DNA of 64,000 bases from Candidatus Competibacteraceae bacterium. GTDB lineage: Bacteria; Pseudomonadota; Gammaproteobacteria; Competibacterales; Competibacteraceae. Where the stretch lies: assembly GCA_003989085.1 (NCBI GenBank), contig RXIV01000001.1, positions 372,001-436,000 on the forward strand, read 5' to 3'. Both the position numbers and the translations under genes were made by a program. Below the pieces are notes generated by a model, which saw only the letters and a program-made list of their open reading frames with translations, did no database searches and was not told the origin of the DNA. The number at the start of each line of letters is the position of its first letter. The stretch's first letter is position 1. Of the stretch, positions 43,892 through 54,227 are shown one piece after another.

Positions 43892-44533
43892 TTAGTCCGA
43901 CCCTGGGCAGCGGACGCCCGCGCCACCCAGTCCGCAGTAACCGCCGGGATTTTTGGCCAGATACTGCTGGTGATACGCCTCAGCGTAATAGAATGGCGGC
44001 GCGGCGGTTATCTCGGTGGTGATGGTGCCGTAACCTGCGGCAGTCAACGCCAGTTGATAGGCGGCGCGGCTTTGCTCGGCAGCCGCCCGTTGCGCGGCGT
44101 CGCTGAGGTAGATCACCGAGCGATACTGAGTGCCGGTGTCATTGCCCTGGCGCATACCCTGAGTTGGATCGTGCGCTTCCCAGAACACGGTGAGCAGTTG
44201 CCGGTAGCTCACCAGGGCCGGATCGAACACCACCCGCACCACTTCAGCGTGACCAGTGCGACCGCTGCACACCTCCTCGTAAGTCGGGTTGGGCGTTACC
44301 CCACCGGCATAGCCGGCTGCGGTGCTGTACACCCCCGGTTGGGTCCAGAATTTCCGTTCTGCGCCCCAGAAACAACCCAGCCCAAACAGCGCCTGCTCCA
44401 TACCGGCAGGAAACGGCGGTTGCAATGGATGATCGTTGACGTAATGCCGCGCAGGAACCTGCAACGGTGTCGCCCGGCCGGGCAGCGCCTGTTCCGGGCT
44501 GGGTAACTGGGTATGGCGTGATGATCCCCACAT
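43892..44533 (-). CDS. msrA: Peptide methionine (S)-S-oxide reductase MsrA
   Basis: MsrA repairs oxidised methionine. The catalytic Cys lies in [13 protein letters not shown] (about residues 51-63), and the resolving Cys residues near the C-terminus are in [14 protein letters not shown]. The N-terminal extension ([21 protein letters not shown]) matches E. coli-type long MsrA proteins. At 213 aa the length is normal. Transcribed alone, apparently from the gap before 44629. Confidence 0.96.
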   Translation of the reverse strand: MWGSSRHTQLPSPEQALPGRATPLQVPARHYVNDHPLQPPFPAGMEQALFGLGCFWGAERKFWTQPGVYSTAAGYAGGVTPNPTYEEVCSGRTGHAEVVRVVFDPALVSYRQLLTVFWEAHDPTQGMRQGNDTGTQYRSVIYLSDAAQRAAAEQSRAAYQLALTAAGYGTITTEITAAPPFYYAEAYHQQYLAKNPGGYCGLGGAGVRCPGSD

Positions 44534-44628
44534 GGATTTCCCCTCAGTTCAAGCAGTGAATTTTTCACGATGGCCGTTCCCACCTTGGGCATGGGAACGC
44601 ACCGGCTTAGCCATCAGCAAAAGCCTCG

Positions 44629-45120
44629 TCACGTTTTGGACAGATGGGCGCGAATGAATTCATATTCCGCCTGAATGGCTTTTTCGGCGTCGCCGCCAAC
44701 GAAATCAGCCAGCTTGCCGCCAATCAGTGGAATCCCGCACTTGACCTCCAGCTGCACATCATTGACGCAGCCGTTGCCTTCAGCTCTGAGTTCCATCGCC
44801 CCCTTAATGCTGACCGGCACCCCGGCGATATCGATGTCAAGCGCACAGCGCCAAGGCCCTCCGGTCTTGCCTTCCCAACGCTCGTTCTGCGCTACCGAGT
44901 TCCAGGGATTGAGAAACTTCTTGAGTAAACCCGGAACATCTGCGGGCACCTCCCGCTGGACTTTGACCGCATAGCGGCCCTCGCTCCCAGTGCATTCCAG
45001 CACCTCGACCTTGCGTCCGCCCATCCCAAGGTATTTGGCTTTCATAAATTCGGGATCGTGAAACAGGCCAAAAACGGTGTCCACATCGTGTGGATAGGGG
45101 TGTAGCGCTTTAATTTTCAT
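44629..45120 (-). CDS. DUF2505-family START-like protein
   Basis: This 163-aa protein (MKIKALHPYPHDVDTVFGLFHDPEFMKAKY, then VQREVPADVPGLLKKFLNPWN and GKLADFVGGDAEKAIQAEYEFI) matches DUF2505, a SRPBCC/START-like ligand-binding fold. No signal peptide or membrane segment is seen, so it is cytoplasmic. Ligand and role are unknown. It lies 41 bases after clsA in the same direction and may be co-transcribed with it; an association with lipids would fit both fold and neighbour but is not shown. Confidence 0.78.
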   Translation of the reverse strand: MKIKALHPYPHDVDTVFGLFHDPEFMKAKYLGMGGRKVEVLECTGSEGRYAVKVQREVPADVPGLLKKFLNPWNSVAQNERWEGKTGGPWRCALDIDIAGVPVSIKGAMELRAEGNGCVNDVQLEVKCGIPLIGGKLADFVGGDAEKAIQAEYEFIRAHLSKT

Positions 45121-45160
45121 GCGATTTCCTCATAGGTTAGGCGGGAAGGGGGCATTGCAC

Positions 45161-46612
45161 TCACAGCAGCGGGGATAGCAGCCGGGCGGCGGATTCGCTG
45201 AACCGCCGACCAAAGGTAGCCCGCCGACCCGGCCGGATATAGCGACTGGCGGAATTCAAATCGGCTTCAAAGCTGCGGGTCAATTGGGTGGTCAATCCGG
45301 TGTCGTACATCACCGCTATCGCTTCGAAATTCAGCGCCAGGCTCCGGTTATCGAAATTGGCGCTGCCAACCATCGCCACCCGGTCATCAATCGTCAGCAA
45401 TTTGGCGTGGAACATCGCTGGACCGTACTGGTGAATATGAACGCCGGCGTTGGCCAGTTCATCGTAGTAGCTGCGAGCCGCAGCAGTGACCAGTCGTGAA
45501 TCACTGTGTTTCGGGGTCAGGATTCGCACCTCGACCCCGCGCAAGGCGGCGGTCGTCAATGCGGCAGTCAGGGCTTCGTTCGGCACGAAATAGGGCGTCG
45601 CCAAGGCAATCCGCTGCTGGGCGCCAGCAATCGCAGCGAAATACAGCCGGGCAATGGCCTGGCGGCTATTGTCGGGACCGGATTCCACGATCTGTAACCA
45701 CGAGTGGGTTGCAGATTCCGGGAAAGGTGGAAAGAAAGACGGATCGAAGGGAGCCTGGTTGGTCGCAAAATACCAGTCTTCGAGAAAAATGAATTGCAGG
45801 CGGTGCACCGCTTCGCCTTCGATGCGCAGGTGGGTGTCTCGCCAGGCGTCTGCGCCACTGGATTGGGCGCTGTGTTGATCGCTGATATTGATGCCGCCGG
45901 TGAAGCCGATGCGTCCGTCACAAACCACGATCTTGCGGTGAGTGCGGAAGTTGATGGAGGTGGGGCGCAATCGGCGCAGGCTCAGGGGATTAAACCAGGC
46001 CGTCTCGCCACCGGCGGCCCGCAGCGGTTCCAGAAACCGCGTACTGATCCGATCCGAGCCGATGGCGTCCAGTAATAACCGCACATGCACCCCGGCTTGG
46101 GCTTTGGCAATTAACTGGTCGCGCAGTCGGGTGCCGACCCGATCCGGTTGCCACAGGTAGTATTCCAGATGAAGGTGATGTCCAGCGGCGGCAATAGCAG
46201 TTTCCAGCGCGGCGTAACACCCATCGCCGGTTTCCAGCAGGGTGACAGCACGAGCGGCCGTGGGCGCTCCTTGACCGCTTCGTTCTAACAGCGTCGCTAA
46301 TTGCCGCTCCAGGCCAATGCCGGCAAAACTCGGCGGTGCAGCTCGGTCGTCGCGCAAGGGATGGGTGGATTGAATCAGGCGCTCACGGGCGCGGCTATAG
46401 CGTAACCGGCGGCGATGTAGCCGGCGCGGCCCAATCAGCAGATACACCAGAAAGCCGAAGTAGGGCATGAACAGCAAGGCCAGCAACCAGGCCAGCGTCG
46501 CCGCTGGCGAACGCCGCTCCAGAATCAGCCCGATGCCCAGCAGCACAATCCAGAGTAGCCAGGCCAGCGACAACAGGATGGTCAGATGTTCCGTAATCAG
46601 CGAGGCTTGCAT
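45161..46612 (-). CDS. clsA: Cardiolipin synthase
   Basis: This 483-aa phospholipase D-family enzyme makes cardiolipin from phosphatidylglycerol at the inner membrane. Two N-terminal helices (LTILLSLAWLLWIVLLGIG and LAWLLALLFMPYFGFLVYLL) precede two HKD motifs: HRKIVVCDGRIGFTGG and HAKLLTIDDRVAMVGSANFD. The topology and length fit ClsA rather than ClsB or ClsC. The start MQASLITEH is chosen because the upstream extension has no family similarity; the ribosome-binding site is weak. Confidence 0.94.
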   Translation of the reverse strand: MQASLITEHLTILLSLAWLLWIVLLGIGLILERRSPAATLAWLLALLFMPYFGFLVYLLIGPRRLHRRRLRYSRARERLIQSTHPLRDDRAAPPSFAGIGLERQLATLLERSGQGAPTAARAVTLLETGDGCYAALETAIAAAGHHLHLEYYLWQPDRVGTRLRDQLIAKAQAGVHVRLLLDAIGSDRISTRFLEPLRAAGGETAWFNPLSLRRLRPTSINFRTHRKIVVCDGRIGFTGGINISDQHSAQSSGADAWRDTHLRIEGEAVHRLQFIFLEDWYFATNQAPFDPSFFPPFPESATHSWLQIVESGPDNSRQAIARLYFAAIAGAQQRIALATPYFVPNEALTAALTTAALRGVEVRILTPKHSDSRLVTAAARSYYDELANAGVHIHQYGPAMFHAKLLTIDDRVAMVGSANFDNRSLALNFEAIAVMYDTGLTTQLTRSFEADLNSASRYIRPGRRATFGRRFSESAARLLSPLL

Positions 46613-46812
46613 CACAATTACGTTGTTTATCAGCGAATGGGGGCAGCAGGACGACCACGGCAACATGGCCGGCTGACTCTGGATTGTATGGAAACTGGTA
46701 TCGTATCGCGTTTTTTCCGGCAGCCGGTCAGAAGCTGCGGGGTCTGACGCGCTCGCCGCCGGTTACCGGATTGCCAGTCTGAAGATGATTTTCTGCAAGA
46801 GGTCTTCCACTC

Positions 46813-48105
46813 ATGAATATCCTGATCGTTGGCGGCGGTGGCCGCGAACACGCCCTGGCCTGGAAAGTGGCGCAATCCAACCAGGTTCGCCGCGTTTACG
46901 TCGCGCCGGGCAACGCCGGAACCGCCCGTGAACCCAAGGTTACTAATATCGGAATTACTGCCGATGATCCGCCGGATTTGCTCAAATTTGCCCTGGGACA
47001 CCACGTTGATCTGACTATTATCGGCCCGGAAGTGCCGCTGGTGCTGGGAATTAGCGACCTGTTTTCTGCTGCCGGGCTGCGTTGTTTTGGCCCTTCCAAA
47101 GCAGCGGCGCAACTGGAAGGCTCCAAAGCCTTCGCCAAGGACTTTCTGGCCCGTCATCACCTTCCGACTGCCCGCTATCAGAGTTTTAGCGATCCGGACG
47201 CAGCGGAAGCGTATATCCGCACGATGGGTGCTCCCGTGGTGGTCAAGGCCGATGGATTGGCCGCCGGCAAGGGCGTCATTCTGGCCCAGAGCGAGGATGA
47301 AGCGATCACGGCCATGCGTGGGATGTTGAGCGGCGCTGATTTCGGCGCTGCCGGGCAGCGGGTGGTGGTGGAAGAGTTTCTGGTCGGCGAAGAAGCCAGT
47401 TTCATCGTGATAACCGATGGTGAGCATATTTTGCCATTGGCTTCATCGCAGGATCACAAGGCTCGCGACAATGGCGACCAGGGGCCGAACACCGGCGGGA
47501 TGGGCGCATATTCGCCGGCACCGGTCATCACCCCGGAATTGCACACGCAGATCATGGCCGAGATTATCGCGCCCACCGTGCAAGGCATGGCGGCGGAAGG
47601 CAACCGCTATGTCGGGTTTCTCTACGCCGGGCTGATGATGACCGCTGAGGGCCCCAAGGTGCTGGAGTACAACTGCCGGCTGGGCGATCCAGAAACCCAA
47701 CCTCTGATCCTGCGGTTATGTTCGGACCTGGTGGAACTGTGCGAGGCGGCTCTGGATGGGCGGCTGCATGAGGCTGAAGTGGCATGGGATCCGCGCCCGG
47801 CCTTGGGCGTGGTCATGACCGCTGCCGGTTATCCGGGCCGTTACCGGCAGGGCGATGTCATCAGCGGATTGCCGACTGCTCAGGAAGAATCGGGCGACGT
47901 GAAGCTGTTTCACGCCGGGACGCAAGAGACCAAAGACGGTCAGGTGGTCACACATGGCGGGCGAGTGTTGTGCGCGACAGCATTGGGCGCAACCGTCGCC
48001 GAGGCTCAAAGTCTGGCTTACAACCTGGCTAGGCAGGTGGATTGGGAAGGGGTCTATTACCGCACCGATATCGGCTATCGGGCCATTGCCCGCGAGCAGG
48101 AGTAA
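46813..48105 (+). CDS. purD: Phosphoribosylamine-glycine ligase
   Basis: PurD makes glycinamide ribonucleotide in purine synthesis. The 430-aa ATP-grasp protein has the N-terminal MNILIVGGGGREHALAWK, the grasp loop VVKADGLAAGKGVILAQ, the HKARDNGDQGPNTGGMGAYSPAP segment typical of the family and ECNCRLGDPETQ-like YNCRLGDPETQPL. Length is normal. purH, the usual upstream neighbour, is absent. It is followed by sbcD after 80 bases. Confidence 0.97.
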   Translation: MNILIVGGGGREHALAWKVAQSNQVRRVYVAPGNAGTAREPKVTNIGITADDPPDLLKFALGHHVDLTIIGPEVPLVLGISDLFSAAGLRCFGPSKAAAQLEGSKAFAKDFLARHHLPTARYQSFSDPDAAEAYIRTMGAPVVVKADGLAAGKGVILAQSEDEAITAMRGMLSGADFGAAGQRVVVEEFLVGEEASFIVITDGEHILPLASSQDHKARDNGDQGPNTGGMGAYSPAPVITPELHTQIMAEIIAPTVQGMAAEGNRYVGFLYAGLMMTAEGPKVLEYNCRLGDPETQPLILRLCSDLVELCEAALDGRLHEAEVAWDPRPALGVVMTAAGYPGRYRQGDVISGLPTAQEESGDVKLFHAGTQETKDGQVVTHGGRVLCATALGATVAEAQSLAYNLARQVDWEGVYYRTDIGYRAIAREQE

Positions 48106-48185
48106 TAAGCGGTTTAGTAGTCAACTTGGCCCGGCGCAACCGCGAGTTCGAACGATTCAACACTTCAGCGAGAAACGATATTCCC

Positions 48186-49421
48186 ATGCGGCTATTGCAC
48201 ACGTCGGACTGGCATCTCGGCCAAACCCTGTATGAGTTTGAGCGGGATTATGAGCATCAATGTTTTCTGGACTGGCTGCTGGATACCCTCGAAACCGAAC
48301 AGGTTGAGGCGCTGCTGATTGCCGGGGATATTTTCGATAACGCCAATCCGTCTGCTGCCGCGCAAAAACAGTTCTATGGTTTTCTCACCGCCGCCAAGCA
48401 CCGCGTTCCGCATCTGAATGTCGTCATCATCGCCGGCAATCACGATTCATCGGGACGTCTGGAAGCGCCTGGCTCCTTGTTTGCCGCTTTCGGCGCGACG
48501 GTGGTCGGTAATACTCGCCAGCACGGGGAAATTAACCTCGACCGGCTGGTGACGCCGCTGAAAGACCGTAATGGCGAGATTACCGCTTGGGGGCTGGCGA
48601 TTCCGTTTCTGCGGCCCGGCGATGTGCCGCTGGTGGAAACCGAAGGGGATCGCTATCTGAAAGGCGTCGAGTTGCTGTATCGGCAGGTGCTGGATCAGGC
48701 ATTGAGTCGCCGGCAACCCGGTCAGGCGATTATTGCCCTCGGTCATTGCCACATGAGCGGCGGGCAGACTTCGGAAGATTCGGAGCGGCGACTGGTTATT
48801 GGCGGAGCTGAGGCGTTGCCGGTGGAGATTTTCGATCCGGTCATCGCCTATGCCGCCTTGGGTCATTTGCATCGCGCCCAAAAGGTCGGCGGTCAGAAGC
48901 GGGTGCGCTACTCCGGCAGTCCGTTGCCAATGTCTTTTACCGAGATTCACTATCGGCATCAGGTGATCTGTATTGATCTGGACGGCGAAGCGGTACGGGA
49001 CATCGTATCAATCCCGGTGCCGCGTTTCGTCGAGTTGTTGCGAATCCCCGATCAGCCCGCGCCCATTGACGTGGTGCTGGAATTACTGGGGAAATTGACT
49101 CTGCCTGATGCGCCTTTCAATGCCCGGCCATATCTGGAAGTGCAGGTGCAGTTGACCGGGCCGGAGCCGGGATTAGCCGCCCGGATTGATGCCGCGCTCG
49201 ATGGCAAGCCGGTTCGTCGGGCCAAAATCAGGTCATTCAGCCCGCAGGCTCAGGCGGAGAGCGGAACTGCTCCGCCATCGCTGGATGATCTGGGTCGGCT
49301 GCAACCCGATGATATTTTCCGCAAACTGCATCGCAGTCGCTTTGGCGGCGAACCGACGGCTGAACTGCTGGCCGTGTTTGGTGAGCTGGTGCGGGAAGCA
49401 GACACGGAGACTGCGCCATGA
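48186..49421 (+). CDS. sbcD: SbcCD nuclease subunit SbcD
   Basis: SbcD is the Mre11-like nuclease that with SbcC cuts DNA hairpins and protein-blocked ends. The 411-aa protein begins MRLLHTSDWHLGQTLYEF and has the phosphoesterase motifs DxH (DWHLG), GDIFD, GNHDS, and GHCHMSG / ALGHLHRAQ. The ATG at 48186 matches the family start; an in-frame upstream codon inside purD is rejected. Its last four bases overlap sbcC, so translation is coupled. Confidence 0.96.
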   Translation: MRLLHTSDWHLGQTLYEFERDYEHQCFLDWLLDTLETEQVEALLIAGDIFDNANPSAAAQKQFYGFLTAAKHRVPHLNVVIIAGNHDSSGRLEAPGSLFAAFGATVVGNTRQHGEINLDRLVTPLKDRNGEITAWGLAIPFLRPGDVPLVETEGDRYLKGVELLYRQVLDQALSRRQPGQAIIALGHCHMSGGQTSEDSERRLVIGGAEALPVEIFDPVIAYAALGHLHRAQKVGGQKRVRYSGSPLPMSFTEIHYRHQVICIDLDGEAVRDIVSIPVPRFVELLRIPDQPAPIDVVLELLGKLTLPDAPFNARPYLEVQVQLTGPEPGLAARIDAALDGKPVRRAKIRSFSPQAQAESGTAPPSLDDLGRLQPDDIFRKLHRSRFGGEPTAELLAVFGELVREADTETAP

Positions 49422-52400
49422 AAATCCTCGCCATTCGCGGTAAGAATCTGGCGTCGCTGGCAGGGGAGTTTGCGATTGATTTTCGCGAAGAACCGCTGGC
49501 GTCCGCCGGCCTGTTCGCCATTGCCGGACCGACCGGATCGGGTAAAAGCACCTTGCTCGATGCGCTCTGTTTGGCGCTGTACAACAACACGCCGCGACTG
49601 GTCAAAGCCGGCGTTCAGGGGCCATTGCCCGATGGCGGCGACCGCACCATCACCCCGCGCAACCCGGCCAATGTGCTGCGCCGGGGCGTTGGCGAAGGTT
49701 TCGCTGAGGTCGATTTTGTCGGCAATGACGGCGATGAGTACCGCGCCCGCTGGATCGCCCGTCGCGCCGGCGGCAAGGCCAGCGGCGATTTGCAACAGGT
49801 CAAAATCAGCCTGATCCGGTTGAGCGATCACCAGCCGGTTGGCAGCGTTCGCACCGAGACGCTTGACGAAATCAAACAGCGGATCGGCCTGTCGTTTGAG
49901 CAATTCACCCGCGCGGTGCTGCTGGCTCAGAACGAGTTTGCCGCGTTTCTGAAAACCGATGAAAACGACCGGGCGGTGCTGCTGCAAACCCTGACCGGGC
50001 TGGAGGCGTACACCGGGATTTCGATTCGCGCTTTTGAACGCGCCAAGGCGGAACAGCAGGCGTTGCAGGCTTTGACTAGCCAGCTTGCCGGCCAGCAACC
50101 GCTCGCTGCCGAACTTCGCGCCCAACGCGAACAGGAGCGCGATGGCGCCCAGGCAGAAGCCGTAACGCTGGAGCAGCGCCGGATCGAACTGGATCGGCAA
50201 TATCAGTGGCATGAGACGTGGCAAAAGCTGAAACAGGCCGAACAGCAGGCGCTTGAAAGCGTCCAGCAAGCCCGCGCTGCTCAGGATCATGCGGTATCTC
50301 GCCATGCTTATTTCGCCCAGGTGGAAGCGGTGCAAGAGGCGCGGCCGCTGTTGACCAAAGTCGATGATGCCGCTACGGAAATCGCCATAAGTCGTCAGGC
50401 CGTGAGCGATGCAGAAAAAACGCTGGATGCCGCCCGGAAAACTCAGCGGGAAGCCAATGAGATTTTGGCAAAAGTTCAACAGCGAGTTGCCGACGCCGAG
50501 CAGGCCAGAACCGCCGCTAATCCCGATCTGGATCGGGCCAAGGCGCTTGAGACGGAAATCAAGACCCTGGCGCCCGGTCATGCCGCTGCCCTTAAAACCC
50601 GCAATGAAACCCGTGATGCTGAAACTACCACGCAGCAAACCCTGAGCGCTAAACAGGCTGAACAGCGGCAAACCGCTCAGGCGCTGCAAACAGTTCAGGA
50701 CTGGCTGGCCGCGCATGAAACATGGCGGGTTTTGGCAGAAAGTTGGCCGCGCTGGGAGGTGCTGTTCAATGATGCGGCCACGGCTCAAACCCGTTTGGGT
50801 GGGATTGAACGGACTCTTGGCGCTCACCGCCAGGAACAACAGCAAAAACAGCAGGCGCAGGAACAGGCGGCTGCCGCTTTTGCCAAAGCCAAAGTCGCAT
50901 TTCAGACGGCGGAAACCCGGTTGCAAACGGCGATTCGTGAGTTAGCCGGTTTTAATACTGAGGAACTGGCCGCACAACGAATCATGGCTGAAACCCAGCG
51001 CCATCAATTGGAAAACGTCGAAAAATTATGGAGAGCGTTAGCGGATTCCCGGACTCGTCGGCAGCAACTGGATGATGAAATCGGGATCATTCAGGATCAA
51101 ATGGCCCAAGCGGAAGCCGGATTAACGCAACTGCTGACGGAAAAGCCGATTACTACCGTCCGGTTGGAACAGGCCGAAAAGGCGCTGAAAGCTGCCGAAG
51201 CAGCTTGCGCCAGGAATGTTGAAACCTTGCGGGAAAATCTTGAAACTGGATCGCCTTGTCCGGTTTGCGGCGCGCTGGATCATCCTTATGTTACTGGTGA
51301 TGCGCCTTCCCATGCTTTGCTGATTGCATTCAAGAATGAAGTGGCGCAATGCCGGCACGCCCTGGAATCTCTGATTAAACAGGAAAGCGCGCAACAAACG
51401 ACTTTGAATAACAGTCAGCAACGATTGGCCGCCATTGTCAAGGAGCGGGAACCTTTGATCATCACCATTAATCGTGATACGGCTGCCTGGAATGATCAAC
51501 CGGTTGTTGCCGAATTAGCCACAGTGGCTGATGCCGACTATTTGTCCTGGTTTTCAGCAAAAATCCAGCACGTTCAGCACCAGCTTGAAACCCTTATCCA
51601 GCAAGAAAACGCCCAGCATCAAGCCATTAAAATCAGAGATAAGGCGCAAGTGGATCGTAATCAGGCCGAACAGAAGCACTCCACGGCGCGGGATGGTTTA
51701 AGCGCTGCACAAACTGCGCTTGATCAAATTATTGCTGCGATTAAAGTCGCCACAGATCGGCATATAGACGCCGCGCAACAACGCAATGATCGGTTGACGG
51801 CGCTCAATCCAGCATTTTCCGGTTCAGACTGGCGGCAAGCATGGGAAACCAATCCTGACGCCTTTTACCTGCAGCAACAGCAGCGGGCTAATGAATGGAA
51901 CCAGCAACATAAAAAGGCTGAGGATTTGCAAACCCGCTTCAGTACGCTGATCATTGAAATCAACAGATTGTCTGAAAAAATGACTGAAAAAACAGCGCAA
52001 AGACAACTGGCCGCCGACAATTTTTCAACCATTAACCGCACTCTTCAGGATAAGCACGAGCAAAGAAAAAACCTGTTTAATGGACGTCCGGTTGCGGAGG
52101 TGGAAAGCGGGTTTGATAAAGTCGTTGCTGATGCCAGAACGCTGCGCCAGCAACAAGATCAGGCGGCGCAGAAAGCAAGAGATGATCACACTCAGGCGGT
52201 AACTGCATTAAATTTAGCACAGCAACACGTTGTAGAAATTGACAAGACGCTGGAAAAGGCGAGGATTGCCATGAATTGCTGGATCACGGCGTTTAATCAG
52301 TATTATTCAGGAAAATCGCTCGATTTACCGCAACTCCGCGCTTTGTTGAACCATGATCACGACTGGCTGAAGCTGGAACGCAGCGTATTACAAAAACTGG

Positions 52401-53152
52401 TTGATGATGTGCAGAGAGCAGAAACCACGTTCAAGGTCTGCCAGTCGCAACGAGAAGATCACGAACGGCAACGCGCCAGTCCCGATTCGCTGGATGCGGT
52501 GCAAGCGGTGCAACAGCAGATTAGCGCCGCGTTAACCACTGCAAGGAGTCGGCATCATGAAGCTGCCCTTGATCTCCGCCGCGATGATGAGCGCCGAAAA
52601 GCAACGGCGACTTTGCAGGACGCTATCGCCAAACAGGCGGCAACTACTGAAATATGGGAAAAATTGAACAGCCTGATTGGCTCATCCGATGGCAAGAAAT
52701 TCCGCAATTACGCCCAGCAATTTACCCTTGAAGTCTTGCTGGGTTACGCCAATCATCATTTAGCAAATCTCTCCCGTCGTTACCGGTTGGAGCGAGTTCC
52801 AGAAACCTTGGCGCTGATGATCGTGGATCAGGATATGGGTGATGAATGCCGCTCGGTGCATTCATTGTCGGGCGGTGAGTCGTTTCTGGTTTCGCTGGCA
52901 TTGGCGCTCGGTCTGGCTTCGCTGTCTTCCAATCGAATCCGGGTGGAATCACTGTTCATTGATGAAGGTTTCGGCAGTCTTGACGCTGAAACCTTGCGCG
53001 TAGCAATGGACGCGCTGGATCATTTACAGGCGCAAGGGCGCAAAGTAGGGGTTATCTCCCATGTCCAGGAAATGACCGAACGGATCGGAGTCCAGATTCA
53101 GGTACAACGTCAGTTCGGCGGGCAGAGTCGGGTGGAGGTCCGCAGCATTTAG
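49418..53152 (+). CDS. sbcC: SbcCD nuclease ATPase subunit SbcC
   Basis: SbcC is a Rad50-like SMC ATPase of 1244 aa. It begins MKILAIRGKNLASLAGEF and has Walker A GPTGSGKSTLLDAL near residue 36, long Gln/Ala-rich coiled coils, the zinc hook CPVCG near residue 614 that joins two coils, and the C-terminal signature SLSGGESFLVSLALALGLA with Walker B FIDEGFGSLD. The protein is longer than E. coli SbcC (1048 aa), with the extra length in the coiled coils. Stretches of the coil (50,900-52,400) have lower GC than the head domains, probably from Gln/Lys-rich composition. Confidence 0.96.
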   Translation: MKILAIRGKNLASLAGEFAIDFREEPLASAGLFAIAGPTGSGKSTLLDALCLALYNNTPRLVKAGVQGPLPDGGDRTITPRNPANVLRRGVGEGFAEVDFVGNDGDEYRARWIARRAGGKASGDLQQVKISLIRLSDHQPVGSVRTETLDEIKQRIGLSFEQFTRAVLLAQNEFAAFLKTDENDRAVLLQTLTGLEAYTGISIRAFERAKAEQQALQALTSQLAGQQPLAAELRAQREQERDGAQAEAVTLEQRRIELDRQYQWHETWQKLKQAEQQALESVQQARAAQDHAVSRHAYFAQVEAVQEARPLLTKVDDAATEIAISRQAVSDAEKTLDAARKTQREANEILAKVQQRVADAEQARTAANPDLDRAKALETEIKTLAPGHAAALKTRNETRDAETTTQQTLSAKQAEQRQTAQALQTVQDWLAAHETWRVLAESWPRWEVLFNDAATAQTRLGGIERTLGAHRQEQQQKQQAQEQAAAAFAKAKVAFQTAETRLQTAIRELAGFNTEELAAQRIMAETQRHQLENVEKLWRALADSRTRRQQLDDEIGIIQDQMAQAEAGLTQLLTEKPITTVRLEQAEKALKAAEAACARNVETLRENLETGSPCPVCGALDHPYVTGDAPSHALLIAFKNEVAQCRHALESLIKQESAQQTTLNNSQQRLAAIVKEREPLIITINRDTAAWNDQPVVAELATVADADYLSWFSAKIQHVQHQLETLIQQENAQHQAIKIRDKAQVDRNQAEQKHSTARDGLSAAQTALDQIIAAIKVATDRHIDAAQQRNDRLTALNPAFSGSDWRQAWETNPDAFYLQQQQRANEWNQQHKKAEDLQTRFSTLIIEINRLSEKMTEKTAQRQLAADNFSTINRTLQDKHEQRKNLFNGRPVAEVESGFDKVVADARTLRQQQDQAAQKARDDHTQAVTALNLAQQHVVEIDKTLEKARIAMNCWITAFNQYYSGKSLDLPQLRALLNHDHDWLKLERSVLQKLVDDVQRAETTFKVCQSQREDHERQRASPDSLDAVQAVQQQISAALTTARSRHHEAALDLRRDDERRKATATLQDAIAKQAATTEIWEKLNSLIGSSDGKKFRNYAQQFTLEVLLGYANHHLANLSRRYRLERVPETLALMIVDQDMGDECRSVHSLSGGESFLVSLALALGLASLSSNRIRVESLFIDEGFGSLDAETLRVAMDALDHLQAQGRKVGVISHVQEMTERIGVQIQVQRQFGGQSRVEVRSI

Positions 53153-53198
53153 ATGGGGTTGATGACAGTATCATCTTAATGAATCAGGAGCGCCGGCG

Positions 53199-54224
53199 AT
53201 GAAGAACGACCATGATGGTTCTCATTCACATCAATCGATGAAATCATCTTCCGGTGTGGTGGTTGATCTGGAAACCGTTGAACTCAAGCGGCTGGAAAAA
53301 CGAGTCGGCCGGGTGCATGTGCAGCAACGGCTTGGGATTGAATCCGATCATGTCGCCCAAGTGTTCGGGCCGGGCCGGACATTTTTCCATATCGAGAACT
53401 GGTCCTCGCTTCGCCCTCTGATTCGTCTGGGCCTGCGCTGTACCGGTCTGTATGGCCGAGGCCTGCGTAACGCGACTGACATCAAGATTCGCCACAATGA
53501 GATCATCATGCCCCGATTGCCGATGGCATTCGACGGTTTCACCCTGTTGCATCTGAGCGACCTGCATCTGGATCGGGATTCCGCGTATCCGGCGGCGCTC
53601 ATTACACGACTCGAGCAAGTGGAGTATGACCTTTGTGTGATCACCGGCGACTTTCGGGCCAAAACTCACGGCCCTTACGATGCTGCTTTAGCCGCATTAG
53701 CTCAAGTGCGTCGGCATCTGCACCGCCCAATTTACGCGATCCTTGGCAACCACGACTCGATCCGAATGGTTTCGGGCATCGAAGCGCTGGGCGTTCGCCT
53801 GCTGATCAACGAGTCGGCGATCCTGGAGCGTAATGGCGCATTCGTTCATCTGGCGGGCATTGATGACCCACATTATTTTCAAGTGGACAATTTTGACCGG
53901 GCCACCCAGCACATCCCGCCGGACGCCGCTGCTATTTTGCTGGCGCATTCCCCGGAACCCTACCAGCGGGCCGCCCATGCCGGGTTTGACCTGATGCTCA
54001 GTGGTCACACTCACGGCGGCCAGATTTGCCTGCCGGGCGGAATTGCACTGATGACCAATGCCGATTGTCCCCGCCAGTTCTGCAAGGGTGCTTGGCGTTA
54101 CCACACCATGCAGGGCTACACCTCAGTCGGTTCCGGCGCTTCGGTGATCGGGGTGCGGTTCAATTGCCCGCCGGAAATTACTTTGCACCATTTGCGGACT
54201 CCGCCAAGCCCACAAGAGCATTGA
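53199..54224 (+). CDS. Calcineurin-like metallophosphoesterase (YaeI-like)
   Basis: This 341-aa protein has an N-terminal extension of about 100 residues and then a full metallophosphoesterase domain: LLHLSDLHLD, CVITGDFR, YAILGNHDS, LAHSPE and SGHTHGGQICLPGG supply the two-metal ligands. Related proteins include YaeI/YkuE, which hydrolyse phosphodiesters or lipid-linked pyrophosphates. AGGAG precedes the ATG at a good distance. It ends three bases before phoB, so it is likely in the phosphate-control operon. The substrate is not determined; there is no clear membrane segment. Confidence 0.85.
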   Translation: MKNDHDGSHSHQSMKSSSGVVVDLETVELKRLEKRVGRVHVQQRLGIESDHVAQVFGPGRTFFHIENWSSLRPLIRLGLRCTGLYGRGLRNATDIKIRHNEIIMPRLPMAFDGFTLLHLSDLHLDRDSAYPAALITRLEQVEYDLCVITGDFRAKTHGPYDAALAALAQVRRHLHRPIYAILGNHDSIRMVSGIEALGVRLLINESAILERNGAFVHLAGIDDPHYFQVDNFDRATQHIPPDAAAILLAHSPEPYQRAAHAGFDLMLSGHTHGGQICLPGGIALMTNADCPRQFCKGAWRYHTMQGYTSVGSGASVIGVRFNCPPEITLHHLRTPPSPQEH

Positions 54225-54227
54225 TCC

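Noticed and set aside
49250..50926. 558-codon open frame on the minus strand opposite sbcD/sbcC
   Set aside because: It is an antisense shadow of SbcC coding sequence, rich in Leu/Gly/Arg with no domain pattern.
53153..53198. Pho box upstream of the metallophosphoesterase/phoB genes
   Set aside because: Only one half-site (ATGACAG, the complement of CTGTCAT) is present; the second repeat at the required spacing is missing.
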